A stretch of DNA of 64,000 nt from Fontisubflavum oceani. GTDB lineage: Bacteria > Pseudomonadota > Alphaproteobacteria > Rhodobacterales > Rhodobacteraceae. Under the pieces are notes generated by a model. The model saw nothing but the letters and a program-made list of their open reading frames with translations. It ran no database searches and was not told the origin of the DNA. The stretch is from assembly GCF_030407165.1 (NCBI RefSeq), contig NZ_CP129111.1, positions 1,674,001-1,738,000 of the forward strand, in the 5' to 3' direction. Below, in pieces: positions 34,964-47,571 of this stretch (its first letter is position 1; each line of letters opens with the position of its first letter). The translations under genes and the position numbers were made by a program.

Positions 34964-35995
34964 ATGATCCCAGGAAACAACCTGCCTGCGTTCCTCCAGA
35001 GTTTGGGGGAGCGCATTAAGCCGCTATGGCCGGGCATTTTGGTGGCCGCCTTGGTCGCCTTGGCGGCGCAGTTTGTGGCCGAGCATTACGGCGCGCCAGC
35101 GATGTTGATGGCGCTGCTTTTCGGCATTGCGCTGAATTTTCTGGGTGAATCTGGCCAAGCTGCCCCTGGGATTGCGTTTGGCGCCCGCACCGTCTTGCGG
35201 TTTGGCGTTGCGATCCTAGGCGCGCGGATCAGCGTGGAGATGCTGATGTCGCTTGGTTGGGGGATGATCGGCCTCTTGGTTCTGGGCACGGTGGCGACGA
35301 TCATCTTCGGCGTGGTCCTGGCGCGCTTTATTGGCCAAGGGCCGCGCTTTGCCATTCTAACAGCGGGTGCTGTGGCGATCTGTGGTGCGTCGGCCGCCAT
35401 GGCGATTGCGGCCGTTTTGCCGAAGGATGAAAAGTCCGAGCGAAATCTGTTATTTACCGTTCTGGGTGTCACGGTCTTGTCGACCGTTGCAATGATCGTC
35501 TATCCGATCCTCACCAACTTCCTTGGCTTCGACGATGTCACCGCCGGGGCGTTTATTGGGGCCACTGTCCACGATGTGGCGCAAGTGGTCGGCGCAGGGT
35601 TCTCGATCTCCGACACCGCTGGAGAGACCTCGACATTGGTCAAGCTCATCCGAGTGTCTTTCCTGGCCCCGGTCGTGGTTATCATCGCGCTTGTCTGGCG
35701 CCAAAGCGAAGCCGAGACAGATGGTCATCGCCCACCGATCATTCCCGGCTTCGTTCTCGGCTTTTTGGCGCTCGCGACTTTGAACTCCTTTGGCCTGATC
35801 CCGCCTGCTATCGGCGGCTTTCTCGCCGCGCTGTCCAGTTGGGCGCTGCTGACGGCGATCGCCGCGGTTGGTATGAAGACCGATCTTAAAAATGTCCTGC
35901 AAGTGGGTACCGGGCCGATCGTATTGATCTTTGCCGAGACCCTGTTTCTGGCGGCGCTTGTCTTGGCGGGCATCAGCTTTCTAGAACTCTCCTGA
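34964..35995 (+). CDS. tauZ: TauZ/YeiH-type putative sulfite or sulfate exporter
   Basis: A 343-residue membrane protein of the YeiH/UPF0324 family with about ten helices. Marks are LRFGVAILGARISVEMLMSLG, GAVAICGASAAMAIAAVLP and ATVHDVAQVVGAGFSIS, with GMKTDLKNVLQVG near the end. In sulfonate degraders TauZ is encoded next to xsc and is proposed to export the sulfur released as sulfite or sulfate. The start lies 12 bases after the xsc stop. No phosphotransacetylase (pta) follows in this cluster. Confidence 0.9.
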   Translation: MIPGNNLPAFLQSLGERIKPLWPGILVAALVALAAQFVAEHYGAPAMLMALLFGIALNFLGESGQAAPGIAFGARTVLRFGVAILGARISVEMLMSLGWGMIGLLVLGTVATIIFGVVLARFIGQGPRFAILTAGAVAICGASAAMAIAAVLPKDEKSERNLLFTVLGVTVLSTVAMIVYPILTNFLGFDDVTAGAFIGATVHDVAQVVGAGFSISDTAGETSTLVKLIRVSFLAPVVVIIALVWRQSEAETDGHRPPIIPGFVLGFLALATLNSFGLIPPAIGGFLAALSSWALLTAIAAVGMKTDLKNVLQVGTGPIVLIFAETLFLAALVLAGISFLELS

Positions 35996-36092
35996 TAGGT
36001 CGCGTGCAGCGCCGCGCCGACGCCGGAGGGTGCCACGTAGTACGAAAGAGGGTCGCCAGAACCAGGTTTCCATTCCTGGCGAAGGCGGCGGC

Positions 36093-36620
36093 TTAGTTCA
36101 GGCGGTCTATCGCGACGGAGAACCCGGTGAGCGAGAGGTCAAGCTGTGTCTCGTCACCGCTGCTCGACTCCATCACGACGGAGAGCGTTTCGCCAGCGAT
36201 CATCTGGTCGATCAACGATTGGTCGGCCTCCTGGACCACAAAGCACCCGGTCTGAAGGCAGGTATTGATCGTATATGTCTCAGCGGTGCCGCCATCGACA
36301 CTAAGATCGATGCCCCGCGGCAGGTTCAGCCCTAGCGGCAGTTGCACGATCAAGGTCGGGTTGTTGTCCCCGTCGGATTCTTGAAGCGACACGCTCAAAA
36401 TCCGCTGGCCGTCGCCTGCTGACACAACATTCATCAGCGCCGCACATTGCAACCTGTCGCCGGTATTGTTGCATTGCACACCCCAACCGGAGCTATCGGC
36501 AACCGCTTGCGGCGCAGCATCGGCGGCGCCGGTGGCCTGAGCCAGTGCGCTTGGCGTGGTCGCGACCGATGCCAGAAGCGCCAGTGCCGACAGGAAATCG
36601 CGGGTTCGAATGATCTGCAT
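36093..36620 (-). CDS. IalB family (invasion-associated locus B) secreted protein
   Basis: A 175-residue exported protein. The signal peptide (about 1-27, ending PSALAQ) is followed by the IalB domain: WGVQCNNTGDRLQCAALMNV, then QLPLGLNLPRGIDLSVDGG, TCLQTGCFV and a final LSLTGFSVAIDRLN. The Cys pairs probably form two disulfides. IalB was first linked to erythrocyte invasion in Bartonella; in free-living alphaproteobacteria its role is unclear. The start at 36620 gives a good signal peptide. It is divergent from the giant adhesin gene. Confidence 0.88.
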   Translation of the reverse strand: MQIIRTRDFLSALALLASVATTPSALAQATGAADAAPQAVADSSGWGVQCNNTGDRLQCAALMNVVSAGDGQRILSVSLQESDGDNNPTLIVQLPLGLNLPRGIDLSVDGGTAETYTINTCLQTGCFVVQEADQSLIDQMIAGETLSVVMESSSGDETQLDLSLTGFSVAIDRLN

Positions 36621-36955
36621 CGTCTTCTCCAAACTAGGCAACATTGGCGCGTTTGTCCCCGCATATGGGCCCGGCGTCGGGGACATCTGGCCATTAATTC
36701 GAGATCAGAAGTCAAATGCGCGAGGGGGTCAACCCGTCAGACCCAGTCAGACCCGCGAGCGTGTCTCAGTCGGGAACATGAGAGATATTATTGAGATACT
36801 CGAATTCAGTTATTCAGTTAGCATTTGCATAGTTAACCTTTCAGTGGTCTTATCGTGACGTAGGGGAAGTGTTTAAGGTCGGGATATATACCGCGAAGGC
36901 GATCCGTCCTTTTGGGAGTTCAGGGTTCCGATAATGCGTCGGATTGTTTGTTAAT
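36621..36955. other. AT-rich divergent promoter region
   Basis: These 335 bases separate the IalB-type gene from the giant adhesin gene. The part at about 36775-36960 is markedly AT-richer than the genes around it and includes GATATATACC and TTGTTTGTTAATATGAAG just before the adhesin start. I see no gene or clean palindrome. It presumably holds promoters for both genes. Confidence 0.45.
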
Positions 36956-39900
36956 ATGAAGCATCGTCGGATCGCCTCTTTGGCTTGTTTCCGGTCGTCC
37001 ACTATTCTCCGGTCGGGCCTCTTATCTCTCACGGTGTTTTTGACAGCCCATGGTCAGGCCGTTGGGCAAGGCTTTGATCGGACGCTGCCTACGGCGGTTG
37101 TCGATCGTTATCTTGTGTCGCAAGGGCAGCCCTCCACGTCCGGCGTGAACGGGGGCTTGCTATGGTGCCGCGTTGGGCGCCACGTGCGTCTGGCGGCGTT
37201 CAGACCACATCCTCCGGTGTGCAGTCGGGCAGCTTGCGGTTCTTTATCCCGGCGATTCAATATGACAACTCACTGGTTTTCTTTGATCTGCGCGGCCAGT
37301 TCGGGAGCGGGTCTGCGCGGCAAGGATCGGTCGGTATTGGCTATCGTCAGATACTGCGCAATGGCGTGTTTGGCCGCGAAGCAATAGTTGGTCTCAATGC
37401 GTTTGTTGATGTTTTGGAATCGCAGAACGATGAAACCTATGTTCAAGGATCGCTTGGTGCCGAACTGATCACTGAACGGTTCGATCTTTTTGCAAATTAT
37501 TATCTCTCTGGCGAAGATGCGAATAGCCTAACCAATCAGGCCTTGAGCGGCGTTATCGTCCAAGGCACCCAGATTGTTAACCAAAGCGGAACTCGGAGCA
37601 GCGTTGAGCGCTCCTATTCCGGTCTCGATCTGGCCGCGAGCTTGAAATTCCCGCTATCGGACGACACGCTTTTTCGACTGAACGGCGGCTATTACAATTT
37701 CGGCGAGCATGGCGACCGGTTCGAGGGTGGATCCATCGGGCTTGGGGTCGATTTCGACAATCCTTTCGGGATTGACGGCGGACGTTTCAGCATCGGCGCG
37801 GAGCATCGTGATGATAGCCGCCGGGGGCGCGACACTGTTGCGTTTATGCGTCTGGACATTCCATTGGGGCAGCGAGGTCGACGGGGCGGCTCGGACCGCA
37901 GCTTGACCGATCTGAACCGGGAAATCACTCGTGGCGCGCAGCGGCGCGATTGGATTTTCACCGATTTGGAAGAGGTGGATAACGTTACCGCCACGCAATT
38001 GACCGATGTGGGTTCGGGTGAGGGGCTGAACGCATATTTTGTGGCTGCGGCGGATCTGGGAGTCGGGGATTGCACATCCGATGCTGCAGCCTGCACATTT
38101 GCAGGTGCACAAGCTGACGCCGAAGCGGGCGCAGGTGATATCTTCATCGTTGTCGATGCGGCTGGGGCGATTGGATCGGTTTTGACGCTTGGCGCGGATC
38201 GGCAGCAGCTTGTGGGCGGCGGCGATACAGGCGCGGCGACGGTCCAATTGAGTGATGCGGCTGCGAGTGTCTTGACACTCAGCGGTTTAGGAGGGCGACC
38301 GACGATTGCGGGCGTCGATGTGGGTAGTTTTGGTGGCGTAACCGTTTCGGGTATCAGCACAAGCGGGCCAACCGCGTTGAGTGCGACCGGCTTTACCGAA
38401 GACTTGACGATAGACAACCTGCAGACCAATGGCGGCGGGATCAACCTGGTTGGGAGCAGCGGTGCGACCGCGACCATCAGCAATTCGACCCTGAACGGGG
38501 GCGCGGGCGCGGCGCTGACGGCGTCGAGCACGACGGCGGGTGGCTTACTGCTGAATGTCAGCGATACGACCGCGAGCACAACAGGCGCGGGCCCTGCGAT
38601 CGATGTCTCGGGCACCAATGCGGGCGATTTGGTCGTCACCGGATTTGCCGATAACACGGCGACCGGCACAGGCGGCGTCAGCTTCGATAACGTGACCTTC
38701 GACGCCGACGGTAATCCGGGCAACGGGATCAGCCAGGTAAGTGGCGGTAACCTGACAATTGGCTCAGTAGGTTCTCCGGTGACCGGTGTTGGTCTGAACC
38801 TGAATGAGGTTCTGGGCGATCTTGCGTTTGGTACGCTTAATATCACCAATACCGGCGGCGCGGGTCTGTTTGTGCGTGATGATGCGGGGAAACTCGGCAG
38901 CTTCGCGCTGAGTAACACCGGCGGCACGATCAACACGACCGGCGGCACAGCGGTTGATATCGATCCCGTGACGCTCAACATGACCCTGGATGTAGTCAAT
39001 GCAAGCGGCGGCGCGCATGGCGTCTTGCTGGATACGGTCACCGGCACGTTCAACGTGACTGGCGGCGCGATCACCGGCACGACCACGGCCGGATTGGCAA
39101 TTACCAACGCCGACATCAATGTCAATTTTGGCGCGACGATTACCAACACAGCCGGTCAGTCGTTCAGTTTCACGGATAATAGCGGTGGTACGGTCAATCT
39201 GACCGGAGCGATTGCCGATACCGGCAGTGGGATCGACGTCTCCAACAATTCTGGTGGCACTGTGACCGTCAGCGATGCCGATATCGGGACGGTTGGCGAC
39301 CCGATGACGACCTCCGCACTGACCGTGGCCACCAACACTGGCGGCAGCTTCACCTTCACGCAGTTCGACAGCGTGAGCGCGGGCGGCAATGCGGTTAGCA
39401 TTATAAATAACACTGCCGGCGCTTCGATCGCCATCACGGATGGGACGATCATCCAAGATAACGGCAGCGGCGCCCGGTGGCGGGCGATGCCCTGCGGGTA
39501 ACAGGTGGTGCGGCCACAGTCGATATCGGGGCGGATATCATCAAATCCGGGGATGATGGCGCCGCGGTTGTTGTCGATTCAACGGGCGGCACAACCACGA
39601 TCTCCGGCACAATCACCCAAACCGGCGCGGCACCAGGCGGCATCTTGGTGCAGAACTCCACCGGCGGCGCTGTCAATTTCACCGGATCGGCGATTTCGCT
39701 CACCGGAAGCGGCATCAATCTGGTGAACAATGCCGGTGCGGTGAGCTTTGAGACGGGCACCTCAGTGCAGATCACGGATCGTCCGGGCAACGGTATTTCG
39801 CTCTCGGGCAATGCGGGCTCGGTCAGTTTTGGTGGGCCTGTCTCGATTGACATGGGAACTGATACCAACGCGGCTGGCATCGATGTGTCCGGCACCAATG

Positions 39901-42900
39901 GCGCGATCAGCTTTGGCGCGGTGACGATCACCGATGTGGGCGTGGGCACCACCCAGACCGGGATCGATTTCTCAGGCGCGACGTTGAGCGGGGCCTTCAC
40001 GACGACATCGGTGGCGATCTCTGGCCCCGCCACGTCGACTGACTCCATTGGCGTCAACCTGACGGGCTTGACCGGCAACCAGACGGTTGCACTTGGCGAG
40101 CAGATCGCCGGTGGCGCGTCCAGCTCGATCACCGATCTGCATCGTGGCGTTGTCATCGACAGCACCGCCGCCGTCCAGTTCACCTTTGGTGATGGCGAAA
40201 GCGCAACCGACACCGGTTCCAGCATCGATGTGAACGGTTTGGCGGGGTCCTTTACTGTGGATGCGGGCGGCGGCACGCTTGGATCTTCGACCTTTAACTT
40301 CGTTGATGTGGTTATCGGGTCGGGCGATGTGGCGAACTTCCCGGTTGCTCCGACAACACCGGTCTTTGTCTCCACCGCAGGCGGCACGATCACGGCGGGC
40401 ACCAACGGGTTGAGCGCGGATGTTGTGACGATCAGCGTCGCCGATGCCGAAGCGCAGGCGGATACGGATCAGACCTTTGTCTTCATCGGCGATGCCGGTG
40501 GCGCCATCGATATGAACGGCGGAGGGACGGACGGCTTCACGCTGGATGCCGGCCAGAACATCATCGGCTTCGGCGGTAGCACACCGATTTCCTTTGGTCT
40601 GATCCAGCCGGTCAATATCACTGGCAATCTTGGCCCAGTTGGCGGCACCCTGACCGGCAACGCCGTGACGGCAAGCAACAGTGCCGCCTTGGGTGACAGC
40701 GTGCTGACCCTTGTTGGGGCGGATGGCAGCATGGTCAGCGGGTTCGACATCGATGGGTCGGGGTTGGGTGGTTTTGCCGTCGACATCGGCAGTATCACGA
40801 CAACACTGACGCTGGCTGACATTGCGGTGACCAATGTCGGGACGGGCACCAATGGTTTGAGTGTGTCGAGCTCAAGCGGTGACCTCGCCTTCAACAATGT
40901 CGATATCAGCGGCACTGGCGGCATTGCATCGATCAGCAACAATTCCGGCAACATCACCTTCGACGCCAATTCGACGTTGAATTCGACGACTGGCGCGACA
41001 ACCGGACTTACGGTGACCGGTCAAAGTGCGGGGACGGTGGCCTTCAACGGCGATGTGACGGTCAACGCGTCCAGCACGGCGCTTGGCGTCAACGTCACAA
41101 GCAACACCGGTGGGACGATCAGTTTTGCCGGTGATCTGGATATCGACACGGTCGGTGGCACGGGCTTCACCGCCACCGGTGGCGGCACGATCGGTGTTAC
41201 CGGCACGACGGCAAGTGTGACTAGCACGGCGGGTCAGGCCGTGAACCTTAACGGCATGACGGCGGGAATTACTTTCACCGATGTGAGTTCGACCGGGGGC
41301 ACCAGTGGCATTGCTTTGGTCGGTACCGCCGGCGCCTTCCAGGTGTCCGGTGCGACGAATGTGAGCGCGCCCACGTCCCAGGGCATCGCGATCCTAAACA
41401 GCTCGGTCGATGCGTCATTCAATGGCACGACCAATGTGGAAAACGCGGCCTTAGATGGGGTGTCCCTGGTCAACAACACCGGCAATATCGGCTTCGCGAA
41501 TCTCACCATCGTTGACCCCGTCGGGCGGGGTCTCGATATCCGAGACGCGCAGGGCGACGTCACGATTGGCGGTGGGTCTTACACCAATAGCGGTCCAGGT
41601 ACCGGCTTCCCGGTCTTGATACAAAACCAGGCGGCGTCCAGCACGATCAGTTTCACCGATTTCGATATCACCGTGACAGCGCCCAGTAATGCCAATCCTG
41701 ATGTGTTCACCATTCAGAACGCAGCCGGTACGATCAATGTCACGGGCGGCACCTGGCAAGCGACGAGCAGAGACCGGATTGTCGATATCAGCTCTGGCAG
41801 CGCGACAATTGTGATCGGCGCGACAATCCAGGGCGTCGGGGCCGCAGGAGCAACAGCAAGTGCTGTCGAGATCAGCAATGTGGCCGACGGGTCGGTCACA
41901 TTCAGCGGTCCGATCACCCAGTTGGGTAACGGATCCGCCGTTGAGTTGCGTGGCAATACAGGCGGCACGTTTGGCTTCGAAGGCTTGGTCAGCGCCACGA
42001 ATGCCACCAACACGGACACGCCAATCGATCTGACCAATAATGGCGGCGCGACGATCACCTTCTCTGGTGGGATCGACCTTACCACCGGCGCGGCCACTGG
42101 CTTCAATGCCAGCGGCGGCGGCACGATCAATCTGAGCGGGACTACCGCCAGCGTCACGACCACCGCGGGCACGGGCGTATCCCTCGATGGTGTGACGGCA
42201 AATACAACTTTCACCTCGATTGATGCTGCGGGCGGCGCAAACGGCGTTTCCCTCAATGGCGTCAGCGGCAGTTTCGCAGTGACCGGAACAACGACGATCA
42301 ACGGCTCAACGGGCGCGGGCATCAGCCTGACATCGACGGGCGCCGCCGTCAGCTTCGGTCAGACCAGCATCGCCAACCCCGACACGAGCGGCTTGGACCT
42401 GAACGGCACGATCAGTGGCGCGGTCAGCTTTGCCGACCTCGACATCGCGCTTCAGGCGGACAACACGGTTGGGATTGATGCCAATGGCGCCATCCTCAAT
42501 GCCAATGTCACCGCGACCGATTTCGATCTGACCTCGACCAGCGCCACCGGCACGATTGGCGTGGACCTGTCGGGCACGACCGGAACGGGCACGATCCGTC
42601 TTGGGGATACAGACGTGAATGGCGAAAGCGCCAGTATTGCCGGGGTGAACGAGGGCGTTCTCTTCTCGGCCACAACCAACACGACCCTTGTCTTCGGCGA
42701 TCGTGAGTTGATCACCGATGCGGGCTCGTCGATCACGGCCACGACCGCGATTGCAGGCACGCTGCCGACCAATGGCAGCTACAACTTCCTGGATGTTGGT
42801 GTGCTGACCGGCAATACCAGCGGATTGAGCGGCCCATCGGTCTTCTTCGCGTCGCAAACGGCGCAAGGCACGGGCGACGGCAGTTCGGTGGCCAATGCCG

Positions 42901-45900
42901 GGACGCTCACTGCGGCCGGTGCGGCGGCAAACATCGACGCCGTGATCTTGGTCGATACCGATCTTGATACCAATGTCGAAACCGTCACCTTGGGCGCGAC
43001 CGGCTTCGTGCTGGATGACGGGCAGGTGATTGTCTCGCTGGCAGGCGGCGGTTCCATTGATCTGACAACACTCGGCGTCACCGCGGCTGGTGCACCGGCA
43101 AGCTTCCAGTTTAATCCGACAGTGGTGAGCGGCGGATCGACGGTCTCGGTCTCGGTCGCTGAAGTTGACAGCGCGCATCTGCTCGTGACCTCGGCCGACG
43201 GGGCAGGAACGATCCAGTTTGCTGGGGCGGGTGCCGTGTCCAGCCTGGCCGTTGCAAATACGGGTGCTGGGAACGGCATTGATGTCGACGTGTCCAGCGC
43301 TCAGCCGGTGATCCTAAGTAACAACACGGTCACAACCAACACCGGCACCGCTTTCTTCATCAATACCGGCGGTTCCCTAACTGTCACCGGCTCTGGCAAC
43401 ACCGCCGTCGCAACCTCCGGCAGCGGCCTCTTTATGGGGAGCGTCACCATCGGCGCGGCGGGTCTGGGCTTTGACTCAATTGCCTCGACCAATGCAACGG
43501 GACGCGGCATCAACCTGATTTCTCTGACAGGTGGCACGCTCAGTATCGAGACCGCAACGATCACCACCCCGAGCGATCGCGGCGTGTTCATTTCCGGCGG
43601 CTCCGCGTCCTACAATATCGGCACGGGCGCAGGCGGTCTTGTGATCGATGGGGCCGGCACGACGGGCCTTGAGATTAGCTCGACCACAGGCGGCACGATC
43701 AATGTCGGAACCGGGGCCAGTTCGGGCGGCGTCCAAATTGGAGCGTCCACAGCCGTTGGCGAGCAAGCGATTTTCGCCAGGGATGCCGCCGGCACGATCA
43801 ATATCGGTAACAGCACGACGCAATCAGTGCTGGCCGGCGGTGCGTCGTCGAGTTTGGTGGAGGCGGTTCGGCTGATCGGCAACAGTGCCGACATCATCAT
43901 GACCAGCCTGGATATCAATCAGGCTGGCACCAGTAGCAGCGGCACCGGCCTAGCGGCCTCCACCAATACCGGCAGCTTCACGCTGAACGGCACCAACACC
44001 ATTGATGGCTTTGGTGGAGAAGGTCTCCTCATCGTGGGCAGCGATGCCAGCATATCGAATGTCACCATCGGTGCGTCGCTAGGCGCCAATACCAACGCTC
44101 TCCGTGTCATCGACGGCGGTCAGGCGATCGAGGTCTCCCTCGACAACGTTACCATCGCCGATGCGACCGGCCAGGGCATCGTCGTGGATGGCAGCGGCGC
44201 GGGATCGGTGACGATCACCTCCTTCTCGAACAACACCGTGACCGATGCGGGCGCGGGCGGGGTGCTGTTCAACGATGTGACCTTCGACAGCGACACGGGC
44301 ACCGTTGGCAATCAGACTGTCGCCTTCGGCACGCTGACCATCGGAACCCTGGGCGATCGGGTGGAGGGCCCTGGCGTCAGATTCTTCGATCCGACCGGCG
44401 ATGTCTCCATCGCGACGCTCAACGTGTTCAACAATGGTTCGACGGGCTTCCTGGTCGATACCAAGGGCGTGGCACCACGTTCAACCTGAACACCGGGGCG
44501 GGTGTCGTCGACACGACAAATGGCACGGCGCTGTTCCTCGATCCGCTGACCGGCAGCGTGACGCTCAGCAGCGTGAGCTCGACCGGAGCCGGCACAAATG
44601 GCGGTGTCTTCATCGATCAGTTCGACGCAGACGGCGGCGCCGGCGATACGGCGCTGTTGATCGGCACGCTGAACATCTCGGGGTCGAGTGGCACCGGCCT
44701 GCAAATCCAGGACTCCACCGGCGTCTTCACCTTCGGCAACACGACCATCGACAACAGAAGTTCAACCGGTGGCGCCGTTGCGATCAGCCAGGCGGCAGGC
44801 GACGCCACGACCGTGAGTTTCGCCGGCGACCTGGATATTGATGTCAACGATAGTACGGGCTTCTCCGCGGTTCGGGGGCCGGCACATCCTTGGCGGTCAA
44901 TGTGGCCGCCGCCGGGGCTGCAACGATCACCAGCTTTGGGAATGGGTCGGCGTTGAGTATTGATGGCGTGGCTCTTGACGCGTCTTTTGACACGATTAAC
45001 GGCGTCGTGTCGGTGTTGAGCAGCAATTCTATGGTGCGTGTGGCGAACTCGACCGGTACCCTTAGCATTGGCGGCGGCACCATCATTGTGAGTGGCGCCC
45101 GGCAAGCCTTCGACCTCAGCGGCAACAACATGACCTTCTCTGCCGGAAACGTCGTGGAATCGTTCGGGGCGACGGGTTTCCTTCTGAATATGACGGGCAA
45201 TACCGGCGGCACCTATACATTCTCGGGGCCTTTCAACGACTCAGATTCTGGTGACAATGACGCGGGTGGCCTGTTCTTCTCGGGCAACACGGGCGGCACG
45301 ACGCAATTTAACAACAATGTCGAAATCCGCACGACCAACGCGCCTGGCTTGGATATTAACAACAACGCCGCTCATGCGATCCGCTTCGCCGGCACCGAGA
45401 CGCTCATTGAAACCGATGGGATCCTGACGGTCGAGATCACCGGCGGCGCGACGGTGAGCTTCGACTCGACCACCGTGAACCAGATTACAAATGATAGCGG
45501 CCGGGGGGTCGTGATCAATGGCGGCGGCGTTGTGACCCTAACAGGCGGCATCGATGTCCAAACCAGTTCGGGCGGTGCCGCGCTGCAAATGACGGGTGTG
45601 ACTGTCGGCGCGGGCGGGATCGCCTTGGGCAACGTCTCCTCCAGTTTGAGCACCTTCGGCATTCAAATCTCAAATGTGACTGGCGGAGACATCACCATCG
45701 CAGGAGGGGCTATCACAGGTATCAGTGGCGGCGGTATCGGCGTCGATCTTGACGCTCTTGGCAGCAATTTCAGCTATGGCGGGACGATCACGAATCCAGC
45801 CAACACCCGGTCTGTCCAAGTCACGAACTCAGGCGGCACCTCGGCCAACACGATCACCTTCTCAGGCGCGATCAGCGACTCCGGCACCGGTATCTTCTTG

Positions 45901-47447
45901 GATAACAACGATCAAAATGCCGGGGCCACGATAAACTTGACTGGTGGGGTAACGCTCAACACCGGCGGTATCTCGGCGTTCCGGGCCTTTAACGGCGGTA
46001 CGGTGAATGTGACCGGTACGAACAACACGGCGACGTCCACAACCGGCACGACGGTACGGATTGAGAACACCACCATCGGTGGTAGTGGCGTGACATTCCA
46101 ATCGGTATCGGCCAATGGCGCGGCAAATGGGATTGTGTTGAGCAATACCGGCGCAGGCGCCTTCACGGTGACAGGAATCGGGTCCACCGCCGGGTCGGGT
46201 GGCACGATTCAGAACACGACGGGCGCTGGCCTTTTGTTGAGCAATGCGCAGAATGTCTCAATCAGCAATCTGAACATCCGGGATACCGGTTCACACGGTA
46301 TTCAGGGCATCACGGTCACCAATCTCGATCTGACGAATGTGACCATCGATGATGCTGGCAATGCGGTGAATGAGCATGGGATCAACATCCAGAACCTGCT
46401 TGGCACGGTTTCGGGGGCGCTAACAGTGTGTTCACTGGGGTGACTGTCACCGACGCATCGGGCAACGGTATCTTTGTTCGGAATTCTTCGGCAACCGCGC
46501 CGGGCAACGCGGCAAATGCGGATAGCCTAAGCATTATCGACAGCGTTATTGCACGCAGTGCGGTGAACGGGGTTCTGGTTGAAAACACCATTGGCGGAAC
46601 CGGCAATCTGGCGCTCACGATTACCGGGTCGACATTTGACGACAACGCTTCTTCCGGGATCGCGACCAATGCCAATGCCGGTATCCTTCAAGCGACCATC
46701 GGGGGAAGCGGTGCAGGGCTTGCCAATGACATCGGGGTTGCGTCCGGAACGCAGAACAACGGCGTCTCCGGCGGAGCGACGACGACGGGTCGACTGGTCC
46801 TGGATGTTATCGGGAATACGATTACGACGAATGATGACGGGTTGGGCGCCGGTGGCGTGGGCGTTGCCTCCTTCGACAACGCTCAGATCACAGTGACCAT
46901 TCAGAGTAACACGCTCACCTCGCTGACACCGGCTGTTGGCAGCCCAGGCGGCACCGCAGTGGGCGGCATTTCGGTGATCAACGAGGGGAGTGGCTCCAAC
47001 ACGGTTCTGATCGACAACAACACCATCACGATCGTCGATGGGTTCGGCATTATCGCGAATGCTCAGGGCGGCGGCGCCGGGGATATCGACTTCACCATTA
47101 CCAACAATGATATTTCGGTCACCGGCGCCGACATTGTGAACACCAGCATCAGTGTGGAAAACACCGGAAGCGGTGGACAGTCGTTGTGCCTGAACATAAC
47201 CGGGAATACATTGGCGACTGCGCCGGGGTCGAATGCCGACGTCGTTTTGAACAACACCAATGCGGGCAATGTGTTCCAGGTGCAGGGCTTGGCGGCAACC
47301 GATAGCACATCGCCGGATCTTTCGCCGAACTCGCAGCCAGTCGAAATCCTGATCAATGGCAACCAGACCAGTTCCCCCGGCGGCACAATTGTGAACCCAG
47401 TCGAATCTGTTGGATCATTTACGGTTGGCACCTGTTCCACGCCATAA
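36956..47447 (+). CDS. Giant inverse-autotransporter adhesin (intimin/invasin-like), with five apparent -1 frameshifts
   Basis: The ATG at 36956 starts a signal peptide (MKHRRIASLACFRSSTILRS onward, cleaved near AVGQG). Residues about 85-305 form an inverse-autotransporter beta-barrel (SLRFFIPAIQYDNSLVFFDL, REAIVGLNAFVDV, FRLNGGYYNFGEHGDRFEG, GRFSIGAEHRDDSRRGRD). The helical SLTDLNREITRGAQRRDW then leads to a passenger of over 3,000 residues rich in Gly, Thr, Asn, Ser and Asp with recurring SGGTI.VTG-type turns, likely parallel beta-helices. The C-terminus (TVGTCSTP) has no barrel, as expected when the barrel is N-terminal. The frame shifts near 37152, 39472, 44469, 44876 and 46417; each needs one added base, which restores exactly 3,498 residues. 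Adhesion to cells or surfaces is inferred. Confidence 0.82.
38022..43052 (+). repeat. Three recurring module boundaries in the giant passenger
   Basis: Similar segments occur at about 38022-38225, 40046-40580 and 42552-43052. The last two align over more than 150 residues: SIGVNLTG/TIGVDLSG, FGDGESATDTGSSI/FGDRELITDAGSSI, STFNFVDV/GSYNFLDV, GFTLDAGQNIIGFGG/GFVLDDGQVIVSLAGG. The first has only the closing part (TLGADRQQLVGGG). Spacing of about 2.3-2.5 kb suggests that the passenger grew by duplication of large beta-helix modules. Confidence 0.65.
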
Positions 47448-47571
47448 GAGCCAATCCGCCATACCAGATATCTCTTGCGGGTCGAGAGTGCGTCCCGTAG
47501 CCTTTCCCTTGGGTCAATTGGTTAATTCCAAGCTTTCAATAAGAAACCGGCAAATAATACAGGAGGGGATG

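Noticed and set aside
37692..46101. Long open frames on the minus strand across the adhesin gene (up to about 485 codons)
   Set aside because: They are Pro/Val-rich shadows created by the repetitive Gly/Thr/Asn codons of the plus-strand passenger. None has a ribosome site or recognisable domain.
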